34,977 nucleotides of DNA from NCBI GenBank assembly GCA_051859505.1, contig JBHYFN010000038.1, positions 1 through 34,977 on the forward strand. The letters run 5' to 3'. The notes beneath the pieces are model-generated. The model saw nothing but the letters and a program-made list of their open reading frames with translations, did not search any database and was not told the origin of the DNA. A program made the position numbers and the translations under genes. This DNA comes from JAFIEN01 sp051859505. GTDB taxonomy: Bacteria > Pseudomonadota > Alphaproteobacteria > Rhodobacterales > Rhodobacteraceae. Shown one piece after another: positions 22,334-30,832 of the stretch (position 1 is the first letter of the stretch; every line of letters starts with the position of its first letter).

Positions 22334-23227
22334 TTACTCGACGTTCTGGACCTGTTCGCGCATCTGGTCGATCACCGCCTTCAGATCCAGCCCGACCTGC
22401 GTCAGCGGCACCGAATGGGATTTCGCGCAAAGCGTGTTGGCCTCGCGGTTGAACTCCTGCGCGAGGAAATCAAGGCGGCGGCCCTGGGCCACATCCTCGG
22501 CCAGGATCCCCCGCGCCGCCGCGACATGGGCCTGCAGGCGGTCGATCTCTTCGGTGACATCGGTCTTGACGGCGATCACCGCCAGCTCCTGCGCCAGCCG
22601 GGCGGGATCGGCCTCGCCCACATCGGCCAGCACCCGCGCCATCGCCGCGCGCAGCCCCTCGCGCTGTTCGGCTTCACGCTCATGGGCCAGCTGCGCGGCC
22701 CGCGCGACAAGCGCTTCGATCCGGTTCAGCTGTTCGGCCAGCACCCCGGCCAGCGCCGTTCCTTCGGTCGTGCGCATTGCGCAGAAGGCGTCGAGCAGCC
22801 GCTCCGCCTCCTCCAGCAGGACAGTGTCCGGCACCGCCTCGGCCATATCCTCGCCCGCGCCCCGCAGGATCACGCCCCGCTGGCCCAGAACATCCGCCGC
22901 CGTCGGCTGGCCAAGGGTGATGCCCATCGCCATGGCGCGGTTCTGCACCTGATCGAGGGCGGCAAGCACCCGGTCCAGCTGCGCCGGATCCAGCACGAGG
23001 GGTTGGCCCGCATCGGTCTGGGTGGTTTTGAGCGTCACGCCCACATTGCCCCGCGTCAGCCGCGCCGCGATCCGGCCGCGCAGGGCCGCTTCAAGCGCCG
23101 GGTTGCCCTCGGGCAGGCGCAGCCGGATATCAAGGCCGCGCGCATTGACCCCGCGCATCTCCCACTGCCGGGTCTGTCCTGCCGATTCGGCGGTCAGGCT
23201 TGCGAAGGCGGTCATGGATCGGATCAT
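22334..23227 (-). CDS. YicC family endoribonuclease
   Basis: A 297-residue protein with the YicC N-terminal domain (MIRSMTAFASL, then EMRGVNARGLDIRLRLP at 23-39) and the C-terminal DUF1732 part (EEIDRLQAHV, RRLDFLAQEFNREANTLCAKS at about 253-273). The family includes an RNA endonuclease implicated in small-RNA turnover in E. coli. The glutamate-rich, helical C-terminal block is well conserved. First gene of the minus-strand operon yicC-gmk-carbonic anhydrase-PLP enzyme. Confidence 0.94.
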   Translation of the reverse strand: MIRSMTAFASLTAESAGQTRQWEMRGVNARGLDIRLRLPEGNPALEAALRGRIAARLTRGNVGVTLKTTQTDAGQPLVLDPAQLDRVLAALDQVQNRAMAMGITLGQPTAADVLGQRGVILRGAGEDMAEAVPDTVLLEEAERLLDAFCAMRTTEGTALAGVLAEQLNRIEALVARAAQLAHEREAEQREGLRAAMARVLADVGEADPARLAQELAVIAVKTDVTEEIDRLQAHVAAARGILAEDVAQGRRLDFLAQEFNREANTLCAKSHSVPLTQVGLDLKAVIDQMREQVQNVE

Positions 23228-23389
23228 CTGGGGCTCCGGCGGCGCTGCGTTCCGACTGCTAATCGCAAATGAACGGCCGGGGCAAGTCGGGTGGGGGATC
23301 GGTCTGCCGGTCCGGGGGCGCGCGACGAGGCCGGGCCGCCGGCGGATACCCGCCTTCGGGATTAACCCGTTTACGATTTGGTAAGAGAT

Positions 23390-23417
23390 TTGGCGACAAG
23401 ACGGCGCTACATTAATA
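23390..23417 (+). promoter_or_regulatory. Possible promoter for the PAS-domain gene
   Basis: TTGGCG (23390-23395) and TTAATA (23412-23417) are 16 bp apart in the AT-richest part of the 23228-23551 spacer, 134 bp before the ATG. This 324-bp spacer separates divergent yicC and the PAS gene; I see no gene in it. Confidence 0.4.
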
Positions 23418-23551
23418 TCAAGTTAAGGAATGACCCGGGTTCGGACCGGCAATCCAGCGATGGGTCATCCTCGGTTTCGAAAGTCTCCGCAGGGCAGAAC
23501 GCCCGGATCCACCAAAGGATCAGCGGACCAGCCAACAGAAAGAAGACCCCG

Positions 23552-24253
23552 ATGGAGCATTCGCCGGAAACCTTGGGCACGCCCTCGACCGCACGGCCGT
23601 CGCACAGCCACGATGACGCAAGCCGCCCGACCCAATATGGCATGCTCGAGGATCTCGAGGCCTACTGGCGTGCGCTGCGGGGCAAGAACCGCCTGCCGGT
23701 GCGCACCGAGGTGAACCCGGCGCGGATCGACAATGCCCTGCCCCATTCCTTCATCGCCGAACGCGTCGCACCCGGCGTGCTGCGGTTCCGCGTCGCGGGC
23801 CAGCAGTTGGCGACCTATCTGGGGATGGATGCGCGCGGCATGCCGCTTTCGGTCTTTTTCCGCCCCGAATCACGCGACCGGCTCGCCGAAGAGATGGAGC
23901 GCGTGTTTCAGGATCCGGCCATCGTCGCCATTGACCTTTTCACCCCACGCAGCCTGCTGCGCCGCTCGGTCCGGGGGCGGCTTCTGGTCCTGCCGCTGAT
24001 GGGCGGGGATGGCAGCGTGTCGCGCGCGCTCGGGGCGATCGAGCTGGAGGACGGTCGCCACGGCGATTCGGTGCGCCGGTTCGACATCTGCCCCGACCGG
24101 CCGGTCCGGCACGAACGGATCCTTGGCGAATCGCAGGGCTCTGCCCGTCCCCGCCTTGCCGCGCTGCCGGGCCATGGGCTTTTGGCCGGGATGCCGGGCG
24201 TGGCGCGGAGCGCGCGGTCCTGCAGGCTGCGGCTGGTCGTTTCGAACGATTGA
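23552..24253 (+). CDS. PAS_5-like domain protein, function unknown
   Basis: A 233-residue soluble protein. Residues about 33-168 match the PAS_5 type domain common in alphaproteobacteria: LEAYWRALRGKNRLPVRTEV, then PHSFIAERVAPGVLRFRVAG and a basic RRSVRGRLLVLPL block. No output domain is recognisable; the last 60 residues are arginine-rich and low in complexity. I chose ATG 23552 because the PAS_5 core begins 30 residues later, while the open frame upstream to 23378 runs across the putative promoter. It is a single-gene unit closed by a strong hairpin. PAS_5 proteins of this kind occur in many copies in the group, and their roles are largely unknown. Confidence 0.8.
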   Translation: MEHSPETLGTPSTARPSHSHDDASRPTQYGMLEDLEAYWRALRGKNRLPVRTEVNPARIDNALPHSFIAERVAPGVLRFRVAGQQLATYLGMDARGMPLSVFFRPESRDRLAEEMERVFQDPAIVAIDLFTPRSLLRRSVRGRLLVLPLMGGDGSVSRALGAIELEDGRHGDSVRRFDICPDRPVRHERILGESQGSARPRLAALPGHGLLAGMPGVARSARSCRLRLVVSND

Positions 24254-24276
24254 GAGGCCCCGCTCGGCTGAGAGAC

Positions 24277-24306
24277 AAAGGCCCCCGCGGTGTCGCGGGG
24301 GCCTTT
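24277..24306. terminator. Bidirectional terminator between the PAS gene and DAHP synthase
   Basis: AAAGGCCCCCGCG (24277-24289) and CGCGGGGGCCTTT (24294-24306) form a perfect 13-bp stem with a GTGT loop. The A and T flanks make it a terminator in both directions, as expected between convergent genes. Confidence 0.85.
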
Positions 24307-24345
24307 CGTCTTTGCAAGCTGCGCCCTGTGGCGCCCTGAGGCGGC

Positions 24346-25716
24346 TCAGACCGCCTCGGCCTGCCCCAGACGGCTGCGCCGGCCGGAAAGCTCTTCCGCC
24401 ACGAGGAAGGCCAGCTCGAGCGATTGCGAGGCATTGAGCCGCGGATCGCAGGCCGTGTGATACCGGCTCGACAGATCCTCGTCCGTCACGGCCCGCACCC
24501 CGCCGGTGCATTCGGTCACATCCGCGCCCGTCATCTCGAAATGCACACCGCCGGGGATCGTGCCTTCGCCGTTGTGGATGGCAAAGAACTCGCGCACCTC
24601 GCGCAGGACGGAATCGAAAGGCCGCGTCTTGTAGCCCGAGGAGGATTTGATCGTATTGCCATGCATCGGGTCGCAGACCCAGGCGACATTGGCCCCTTCC
24701 TCCTGCACCGCACGGATCAGGCGCGGCAGATGCTCGCCCACCGTGCCCGCGCCGAACCGCGCGATAAGCGTCAGGCGGCCGGCCTCGTTGCGCGGGTTGA
24801 GCCGCGCCATCAGCGCCTTGAGATGGCCCGAGGTCATCGAGGGGCCGCATTTCAGGCCAATCGGGTTCTGCACGCCGCGGGCGAATTCCACATGCGCCCC
24901 GTCCGGCTGGCGCGTGCGGTCGCCGATCCAGATCATGTGGCCCGAACCTGCAAGCCATTGGCCGGTGGTCGAATCCACCCGCGTCAGCGCCTCTTCATAC
25001 TCAAGAAGCAGCGCCTCGTGGCTGGTGAAAAACTCGACCGTCTGCAGCGTATGCGCGGCCTCGTCGCGGATGCCCATGGCCTCCATGAATTCCAGCGTGT
25101 CGCTGATCCGGCCGGCGATCTCGCGGTATTTCTCGGCTTCCGGCGCATGGGTGAAGCCCAGCGTCCAGGCGTGCACCTTGTGCACATCGGCATAACCGCC
25201 GGTCGAGAAGGCGCGCAGAAGGTTCAGGCTGGCCGCCGCCTGCAGATAGCCCTGCAGCATCCGGTCGGGATCGGGGATGCGGGCCTCGGGCGTGGGGTCG
25301 AAACCGTTGATGATATCGCCGCGGTAGCTGGGAAGCTCCACCCCGTCGACCACCTCGGTCGGCGCCGAGCGCGGCTTGGCGAACTGGCCCGCCATCCGCC
25401 CCACCTTCACCACCGGCACCTTGGCGCCATAGGTCAGGACCATGGCCATCTGCAGCATGACCTTGAACGTGTCGCGGATCGTGTCGGCGTTGAAGGCGGC
25501 GAAACTCTCGGCGCAATCGCCGCCCTGCAGCAGGAAGGCCTCGCCCTGGCTGACCTGGGCCATCAGCGATTTCAGCCGCCGCGCCTCGCCCGCAAAGACG
25601 AGCGGCGGATAAGAGGCAAGGCGCGCCTCGACGCCTTTCAGCTTTGCCTCGTCCGTATAGTCGGGCATCTGCACCCGGGGCTTGGCGCGCCAGTCGGATT
25701 TGTGCCACTCGCTCAT
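24346..25716 (-). CDS. 3-deoxy-7-phosphoheptulonate synthase, class II
   Basis: Condenses phosphoenolpyruvate and erythrose 4-phosphate to DAHP, the first step of the shikimate pathway. The 456-residue product is of the class II (plant/actinobacterial) type. It has the metal-ligand cysteine C68 in LLQGGDCAESF, then KPRSAPTE, DRTRQPDGAHVEF, WVCDPMHGNT with the ligand histidine, HFEMTGADVTECTGG with the ligand glutamate, and YHTACDPRLNASQSLELAF with the ligand aspartate. ATG 25716 (MSEWHKSDWR) is preceded by GGAGA; the frame runs open another 30 codons across the promoter. Monocistronic by appearance. Confidence 0.95.
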   Translation of the reverse strand: MSEWHKSDWRAKPRVQMPDYTDEAKLKGVEARLASYPPLVFAGEARRLKSLMAQVSQGEAFLLQGGDCAESFAAFNADTIRDTFKVMLQMAMVLTYGAKVPVVKVGRMAGQFAKPRSAPTEVVDGVELPSYRGDIINGFDPTPEARIPDPDRMLQGYLQAAASLNLLRAFSTGGYADVHKVHAWTLGFTHAPEAEKYREIAGRISDTLEFMEAMGIRDEAAHTLQTVEFFTSHEALLLEYEEALTRVDSTTGQWLAGSGHMIWIGDRTRQPDGAHVEFARGVQNPIGLKCGPSMTSGHLKALMARLNPRNEAGRLTLIARFGAGTVGEHLPRLIRAVQEEGANVAWVCDPMHGNTIKSSSGYKTRPFDSVLREVREFFAIHNGEGTIPGGVHFEMTGADVTECTGGVRAVTDEDLSSRYHTACDPRLNASQSLELAFLVAEELSGRRSRLGQAEAV

Positions 25717-25771
25717 CTTGCGTCTCCACGTCTCTCTGGTTCCGGCCCGCCCCTCCGACAGGCCACGGGGG

Positions 25772-25800
25772 CTTATAGAGGCTGGGGGCTGGCGGGCCAA
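25772..25800 (-). promoter_or_regulatory. Predicted promoter of the DAHP synthase gene
   Basis: On the minus strand TTGGCC (25800-25795) and TATAAG (25777-25772) are separated by exactly 17 bp, 55 bp before the ATG. Both the spacing and the -10 are good. Confidence 0.5.
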
Positions 25801-25837
25801 CCGCAAAACGGGCGCGCCGCACCGACCGGCCCTTCAG

Positions 25838-25883
25838 GCGTAACGCCCGTCACGGATAACGCCGTCAAGGATAACGCAGTCAA
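25838..25883. repeat. 15-bp tandem repeat behind the DUF4236 gene
   Basis: GGATAACGCCGTCAA (25854-25868) and GGATAACGCAGTCAA (25869-25883) are adjacent copies with one difference. A more decayed unit, GCGTAACGCCCGTCAC, precedes them (25838-25853). It lies 36 bp beyond the DUF4236 stop. Confidence 0.8.
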
Positions 25884-25919
25884 GGAGCCGGAGAAACCAC
25901 CGCCTCCGGTTCCCGAGCT

Positions 25920-26114
25920 TCAGTCCTTGCCGCTGTCCAGCTTCTTGACGACACGCAACCCCGATCCCGGGATCCCGGCACTGGCCCGTACGCCGGTTTT
26001 GCCCACCGTCAGGGCGGCGCCTTGCGGCCCCACGCTTACGCTTGGCCCCGATTTGGAAATGTTCAGCTTCACACCCGGGGCAAGCTTGACCCGCTTGAAG
26101 AAACGTAAGGCCAT
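25920..26114 (-). CDS. Small DUF4236 domain protein
   Basis: A 64-residue protein that is essentially one DUF4236 domain: MALRFFKRVKLAPGVKLNIS, then KSGPSVSVGPQG, TVGKTGVRASAGIPGSGL. Function is unknown. Elsewhere the domain forms the N-terminus of larger proteins or stands alone as here. GAAGGAGG ends five bases before ATG 26114, a strong start signal, so the longer open frame upstream is not used. It is basic, with no signal peptide. Confidence 0.85.
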   Translation of the reverse strand: MALRFFKRVKLAPGVKLNISKSGPSVSVGPQGAALTVGKTGVRASAGIPGSGLRVVKKLDSGKD

Positions 26115-26351
26115 GTCGCCTCCTTCGGTTGCACTTTTCCTGTTCATCCCGACCGCCTCGTGGCAAGATCGGGGCCGGCCGACGATCGGGCCAAGGGCGC
26201 TGGAATGATGTTCCCACAGAGCGCGCGGTCGATCAACACGTATCCCGGTACCGACCTCGCATGCCGGTTTTGATTGCGCTTGCCCGGGTCTGGTGGTTGG
26301 TGGCATCAGAGGCGATGCAACGGCGCGCTCGAACCGCCATCACGGTGAGTC

Positions 26352-27356
26352 ATGGACACCAGGAAGACCCCCGCCCCGGCACAGGCCGCGCCCCGCCAGC
26401 GCAAGCGCTTTGTCTTTGTGCTTCTGGACAATTTCACCATGCTGTCCTTCGCCTGCGCGGTCGAGGCGCTGCGGATCGCCAATCGCATGGCCGGCCAGCC
26501 GCTTTATTCCTGGGTGCTCATGGGCGAGGGCGGCGACACGATCACCAGCTCCAACGGCGCCGCCTTCAAGCTTGACAGCGATCTTGAAGAGCTGTCGCGC
26601 GACGATATCGTCATGGTCTGCGGCGGGATCGACGTGCATGCCGCGACCACGCGCAAGATCCTCAACTGGCTGCGGCGCGAGGCGCGGCGCGGTGTGACGA
26701 TGGGCGGGCTGTGCACCGCCGGCTACACGCTGGCCAAGGCGGGCCTTCTGGACGGCAAGAAGGCCACGATCCACTGGGAAAACCAGGACAGTTTCACCGA
26801 GGAATTCGAGGATGTGACCCTGACCCGCTCGATCTTCGTGATCGACGGCAACCGGATCACCACCGCCGGCGGCACCGCCAGTATCGACCTCATGCTCAAG
26901 CTGATCGCCGATGACCATGGCGAGGATCTGGCCAGTTCGGTGGCCGATCAGCTGATCTATACCGCGATCCGCACCGATCAGGATACCCAGCGCCTTTCGG
27001 TGCCGACCCGGATCGGCGTGCGCCATCCCAAGCTGAGCCGCGTCATCCAGATCATGGAGCAATCCATCGAGGAACCGATCAGCCCCGCCACGCTCGCGCG
27101 CGATGTGGGGATGTCGACGCGGCAGCTGGAGCGGCTGTTCCGCCGCTACCTCAACCGCAGCCCGAAACGCTATTACATGGAACTGCGGCTGTCGAAGGCG
27201 CGCAACCTCTTGATGCAGACCGACATGAGCGTGATCAACGTGGCGCTGGCCTGCGGCTTTGCCTCGCCCTCGCATTTCTCGAAATGCTACCGGGCGCATT
27301 ACAACACCACCCCCTATCGCGAGCGCGGCACGCAAGGCACGAGGCTCTCGATCTGA
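26352..27356 (+). CDS. GlxA-family transcriptional regulator (DJ-1/PfpI plus AraC HTH)
   Basis: A 334-residue regulator. Residues about 19-185 form a DJ-1/PfpI amidotransferase-like domain with the nucleophile-position cysteine C121 in MGGLCTAGYTLAKAGLLDG; residues about 228-325 form the AraC-type double HTH (TLARDVGMSTRQLERLFRRYL, CGFASPSHFSKCYRAHY). Relatives include regulators of glycine betaine and carnitine catabolism (GbdR, CdhR), which suggests a small nitrogenous ligand, but the target cannot be read here. Its stop overlaps the next start (TGATG), so it is cotranslated with the membrane-anchored gene that follows, and it lies upstream of the amino-acid importer. Confidence 0.9.
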   Translation: MDTRKTPAPAQAAPRQRKRFVFVLLDNFTMLSFACAVEALRIANRMAGQPLYSWVLMGEGGDTITSSNGAAFKLDSDLEELSRDDIVMVCGGIDVHAATTRKILNWLRREARRGVTMGGLCTAGYTLAKAGLLDGKKATIHWENQDSFTEEFEDVTLTRSIFVIDGNRITTAGGTASIDLMLKLIADDHGEDLASSVADQLIYTAIRTDQDTQRLSVPTRIGVRHPKLSRVIQIMEQSIEEPISPATLARDVGMSTRQLERLFRRYLNRSPKRYYMELRLSKARNLLMQTDMSVINVALACGFASPSHFSKCYRAHYNTTPYRERGTQGTRLSI

Positions 27357-28417
27357 TGCGCCTCATCGCCATCGGTGCCGGTCTGGCCGTCCTGGCCGTT
27401 CTGGTGCTGGGGCTGTCCTTTGTCTTTGACTGGCGCGCTCTGCTTGGTCCGAAGAGGGTCCAGCCGGACCCCCTGCCCCTGCCCAGCGAACGGATCGCCG
27501 CCCTGCTCTGGCCCGATCAGACACCGCGCGGGATGGTCGTCTTTCACGACGGCGCCGACGGCTGGTTCGCCATCGACGATACCGGGGCGCTGGCCGATAT
27601 CGAGATCGGCTTTTTCGGCCGCAGGCTGGGCGAGGCGCTGGTCGGGGCGAACCGCCACCTGCCGATCTATTGCGGCGGGGATGCGCAGACGGAAAAGATC
27701 GTCTGGGCCATCGAGGACGGGCAGATCGGCCGGCAACTGGCCTTCTGCAGCGCCGAGCGGATGGACCTGAGCCCCCTGCGCCCCCTCGCCCGCCCGGTCA
27801 CGATGCATCACACCAGCCTCACCCGGCCCGAGGTCATCGCCCTGACCGACCGGATCGCCGCCGACCCCGCGCTTGACGCCCTCTCTCTGCCGCAGGATTT
27901 CGCGCCCTTCGATCAGGTCCGGATGCTGACCCTGCCGGCCTATTGGTATCGCTGGGGGGATGGGACCGCCTCGGGCGGGCGGGTCGATGCGGCGCTCGGG
28001 GCGGCCCTCGCGGCGCATATGGAGGGGCATGCGGGCGATTACGCGGCGCGGTCGCGCGATCTTTCCGCTCAGGAACTGACCCGGTTCGACGCCGAGGGCC
28101 CGCAGGACACCGGCCCCGCCCTTGATCTGAATGGTGCGACCGTGATCCTGACCGGGGTGAACTGGATCACCCTGCCCCGCTTCGAGGTCGGCTGCCGCAA
28201 TGCCGCCTGCGACGCGCTCGAGGGGTTCGATCCGCGCGCGGCGCTCGCCCCCGTGCGTGACCTGGCCCTGCTGGAGCGGGCCCTGGCCGATCCGGTGCCG
28301 CTGGATCGCGCGCCGGGGCCAGAGATGTTCACCCCCGAAGATCTGCGCCGCGAGGACGTCACGCTTGGTCCGGTGACGCCGGTCACCTATGATGTGCGGT
28401 GGATCGCGGCCCGCTGA
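27356..28417 (+). CDS. Membrane-anchored four-cysteine protein, function unknown
   Basis: A 353-residue protein with one N-terminal transmembrane segment or uncleaved signal (about 2-24, MRLIAIGAGLAVLAVLVLGL) and a large, presumably periplasmic, part. I do not recognise the family. It holds exactly four cysteines (106, 131, 280, 285); the last pair is C-x4-C followed by D. The start at ATG 27356 overlaps the GlxA regulator stop by one base. The next gene shares the cysteine pattern and several segments (DLALLERAL here, DLALLDEAI there), so I infer that the two are tandem paralogues. Confidence 0.8.
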   Translation: MRLIAIGAGLAVLAVLVLGLSFVFDWRALLGPKRVQPDPLPLPSERIAALLWPDQTPRGMVVFHDGADGWFAIDDTGALADIEIGFFGRRLGEALVGANRHLPIYCGGDAQTEKIVWAIEDGQIGRQLAFCSAERMDLSPLRPLARPVTMHHTSLTRPEVIALTDRIAADPALDALSLPQDFAPFDQVRMLTLPAYWYRWGDGTASGGRVDAALGAALAAHMEGHAGDYAARSRDLSAQELTRFDAEGPQDTGPALDLNGATVILTGVNWITLPRFEVGCRNAACDALEGFDPRAALAPVRDLALLERALADPVPLDRAPGPEMFTPEDLRREDVTLGPVTPVTYDVRWIAAR

Positions 28418-28460
28418 GGCGGGGTGCCGCGGCCAGAGTGTAACGAGTGGAGGGGTCGTC

Positions 28461-29510
28461 TTGCGCAATATCGGTATCACACTTGCCGCCATCGCGGGGG
28501 TCGCCTGCGCCGGGCCGGCCCCGGCCAGCGCGCAATCGGGTGCCGAGGCGGACCCATCCGCCCTGCCCCGCGTCACCCTGGCAGAGCTTTTGCCCGAGGG
28601 AGCCGACCCGCCCGAGGCCTGGTTGGTGCAGGATGGCGCGGCCGGCTGGACCCTGATCGAGGATGCCACCGCCGCCGCCGAAGCCAGGCTCGGCCCGTCA
28701 CCCTTCCTGCTGCCCCCCTTCGGACCGGCGCCGGGCAGCGCCGTGGTGCCGATCCTGTGCCGGGACGGCATGACCCTCATCGCGCTGAGCGGCGAGGGCG
28801 CGCAGACGGTTCTGCAGGATTGCACCAGCCCCGCCTCTGCCCGTCCCGACCTCTCCGCCCTCACCGCCCTTGGCCGTCCGGTCGAGCTTTACCGGACGCG
28901 CCTGGCCTCACCGGCCGATCTGGAGGCCTTTGAGCCGGATCTCGACCCCGCCTTTCTGCGCCTCCATCGGCTCGAGGATGCGCCCACTGCTGTGTGGGGG
29001 GTCCGGCAGGAACTGGCCCTGTCGCTGCCATGGGTCTGGCACCCTTTCCTGTCGAGCAAGCCAGAGCCCCGCACCCGGTTGCCCCAACTTGCGGCAAGGC
29101 TCGAAGACCTGGGGCTTGGCCTCATCGAGATCCGGATCGAAACCGCGGTGGAGCATCCGCGACGGGCGGGTGCAGCGCATTCGGATACTGTCCCCGTCAT
29201 CGCGACGGACACGGGCTTTCTGGCGCTGGACGGCCTGTCCCGGGTCGAGCGCTTTCACCTGCTGTTCACCTGCGTGCCGCGGCTTTGTGACGGGGTCAAC
29301 GACGATGCCATCGCCGCCCTTCTGCCCGTCGGCCGCGACCTGGCGCTTCTGGATGAGGCCATCGCGGCGGGGCGGCCGGTGATGGTCCCGCGCTCGCAAA
29401 CCGGCGGGCGGCCGCCGCATCTGCAGGATCTGCTGGAACCCGGGCCGCGTTCGGGGACGCTGCGCCCCCCGGGCACGACGTTCATTCTGATCTACGCGCC
29501 CGATCCGTGA
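28461..29510 (+). CDS. Secreted four-cysteine protein, paralogue-like, function unknown
   Basis: A 349-residue protein with a cleavable signal peptide (MRNIGITLAAIAGVACAGPA, cut probably after PASA near residue 24). The mature part has exactly four cysteines (100, 121, 271, 276), matching in order and in the final C-x4-C-D the four of the preceding gene. Shared segments include the region around the first cysteine (VPILC versus LPIYC), the PDLSALTALGRPVELYRTRL block (versus DLSPLRPLARPVTMHHTSL) and DLALLDEAI. The start is TTG 28461, chosen because GGAGGGG lies about six bases upstream and a textbook signal peptide begins there; the frame is open upstream but lacks a signal peptide. Confidence 0.8.
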   Translation: MRNIGITLAAIAGVACAGPAPASAQSGAEADPSALPRVTLAELLPEGADPPEAWLVQDGAAGWTLIEDATAAAEARLGPSPFLLPPFGPAPGSAVVPILCRDGMTLIALSGEGAQTVLQDCTSPASARPDLSALTALGRPVELYRTRLASPADLEAFEPDLDPAFLRLHRLEDAPTAVWGVRQELALSLPWVWHPFLSSKPEPRTRLPQLAARLEDLGLGLIEIRIETAVEHPRRAGAAHSDTVPVIATDTGFLALDGLSRVERFHLLFTCVPRLCDGVNDDAIAALLPVGRDLALLDEAIAAGRPVMVPRSQTGGRPPHLQDLLEPGPRSGTLRPPGTTFILIYAPDP

Positions 29511-29624
29511 TCGCGGCAGTGGCGCGCCCCTTGGGGAAAGGCGGCACCTGTTTGATACAGGCTTTTCTTTCCCGATTCTTCTGATTAGCCTCGCGACATC
29601 ACAAGAAACGTCAGGGAGACGAAT

Positions 29625-30812
29625 ATGAAAAGATTTCTAATGGCAACCGCGGCCGCCGCGCTGATGGCCGGGCCCGCGCTTGCACAGGACGAGGTCAAGA
29701 TCGGGATCATCCTGGGCTTTACCGGCCCGCTGGAATCGATCACGCCGACGATGGCGGCCGGCGCCGAACTGGCGATGGAAGAGATCAATGCCGCCGGCAC
29801 CTTCCTTGACGGCGCTACCGTCACCTCGACCCGCGCCGATTCGACCTGCACCGACGCCGCGGCCGCCACCGCCGCCGCCGAACGCCTGATCACCTCGGAA
29901 GGCGTGCATGCGATCATGGGGGCCGATTGTTCGGGCGTGACCATGGCGATCCTGCAGAACGTGGCGATGCCGAACGGGATCCTGATGATCTCGCCCTCGG
30001 CCACCTCGCCCGGCTTCTCGACCACCGACAGCAACGGCCTGTTCCTGCGCACCGCGCCTTCGGATGCCCGTCAGGGCGTCGTGATGACCGACGTGCTGAT
30101 GGATCGCGGCATCACCACCGTCGCGCTGACCTATACCAACAACGATTATGGCAAGGGCCTGGCCGACAGCTTCGAGGCCGCCTTCACCGCCGCCGGCGGC
30201 ACGGTCACGATCAACGCCGCCCATGAAGACGGCAAGGCCGACTATTCGGCCGAGGTCGCGGCTCTGGCTTCGGCCGGGGGCGAGGTTCTGGTCGTCGCCG
30301 GCTATACCGATCAGGGCGGCAAGGGCATCATCCAGGCCAGCCTCGACACCGGCGCCTTCGACACCTTCGTCCTGCCCGACGGCATGGTCGGCCAGCAGCT
30401 GGTCGATGATATCGGCGCGGGCCTGACCGGGTCGTTCGGCCAGTATCCGGGCACCGATTCGGCCGGGGCCGAAATGTTCCAGGCTCTGGCCGAGGCCGCG
30501 GGCTTTGACGGCACCTCCGCCTTCTCGCCGGAAAGCTACGATGCCATGGCGCTGATCCTGCTGGCGATGCACAAGGCCGGCTCGACCAGCTCGGAAGACT
30601 TCAAGGGCTATGTGATGGACATTGCCAACGAGCCCGGCGAAGAGATCTTCCCCGGCGAGCTGGCCAAGGCGCTTGAACTGCTGAGCGAAGGGGCCGACAT
30701 CAACTATATCGGCGCCACCGCCGTGGCCCTGATCGAGCCCGGCGAATCGGCCGGCAACTACCGCGAGATCGAGATCCAGGACGGCGAGATCGTCACGGTC
30801 CGGTTCCGCTGA
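29625..30812 (+). CDS. Branched-chain amino-acid type ABC transporter, substrate-binding protein
   Basis: A 395-residue periplasmic binding protein of the Peripla_BP_6 (LivJ/LivK) family. The signal peptide MKRFLMATAAAALMAGPALA is cut before QDEVK. The family start EVKIGIILGFTGPLESITP is followed by a probable disulfide pair (DSTCTDAA and GADCSGV). GGGAGACG precedes ATG 29625. The ligand may be branched-chain or other amino acids, an amide or urea-like compound; it is not fixed by sequence. It heads an operon with two ATPases and two permeases, and is followed by a strong stem-loop that would favour its own mRNA level. Confidence 0.92.
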   Translation: MKRFLMATAAAALMAGPALAQDEVKIGIILGFTGPLESITPTMAAGAELAMEEINAAGTFLDGATVTSTRADSTCTDAAAATAAAERLITSEGVHAIMGADCSGVTMAILQNVAMPNGILMISPSATSPGFSTTDSNGLFLRTAPSDARQGVVMTDVLMDRGITTVALTYTNNDYGKGLADSFEAAFTAAGGTVTINAAHEDGKADYSAEVAALASAGGEVLVVAGYTDQGGKGIIQASLDTGAFDTFVLPDGMVGQQLVDDIGAGLTGSFGQYPGTDSAGAEMFQALAEAAGFDGTSAFSPESYDAMALILLAMHKAGSTSSEDFKGYVMDIANEPGEEIFPGELAKALELLSEGADINYIGATAVALIEPGESAGNYREIEIQDGEIVTVRFR

Positions 30813-30832
30813 TCGCCGCCTGAGACAATAGA

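Noticed and set aside
23378..23551. 58-codon extension of the PAS_5 gene
   Set aside because: Crosses the AT-rich promoter-like region; the protein similarity starts well after ATG 23552.
27314..28864. 516-codon minus-strand frame over the four-cysteine genes
   Set aside because: Very high Arg/Pro/Gly content, no start signal, and it lies opposite two genes with clear signal or membrane segments.
29520..29534. Sigma-54-like promoter TGGCGCG-N4-TTGG before the binding-protein gene
   Set aside because: The -24 half is good but the -12 half has GG instead of the nearly invariant GC, so I do not call it.
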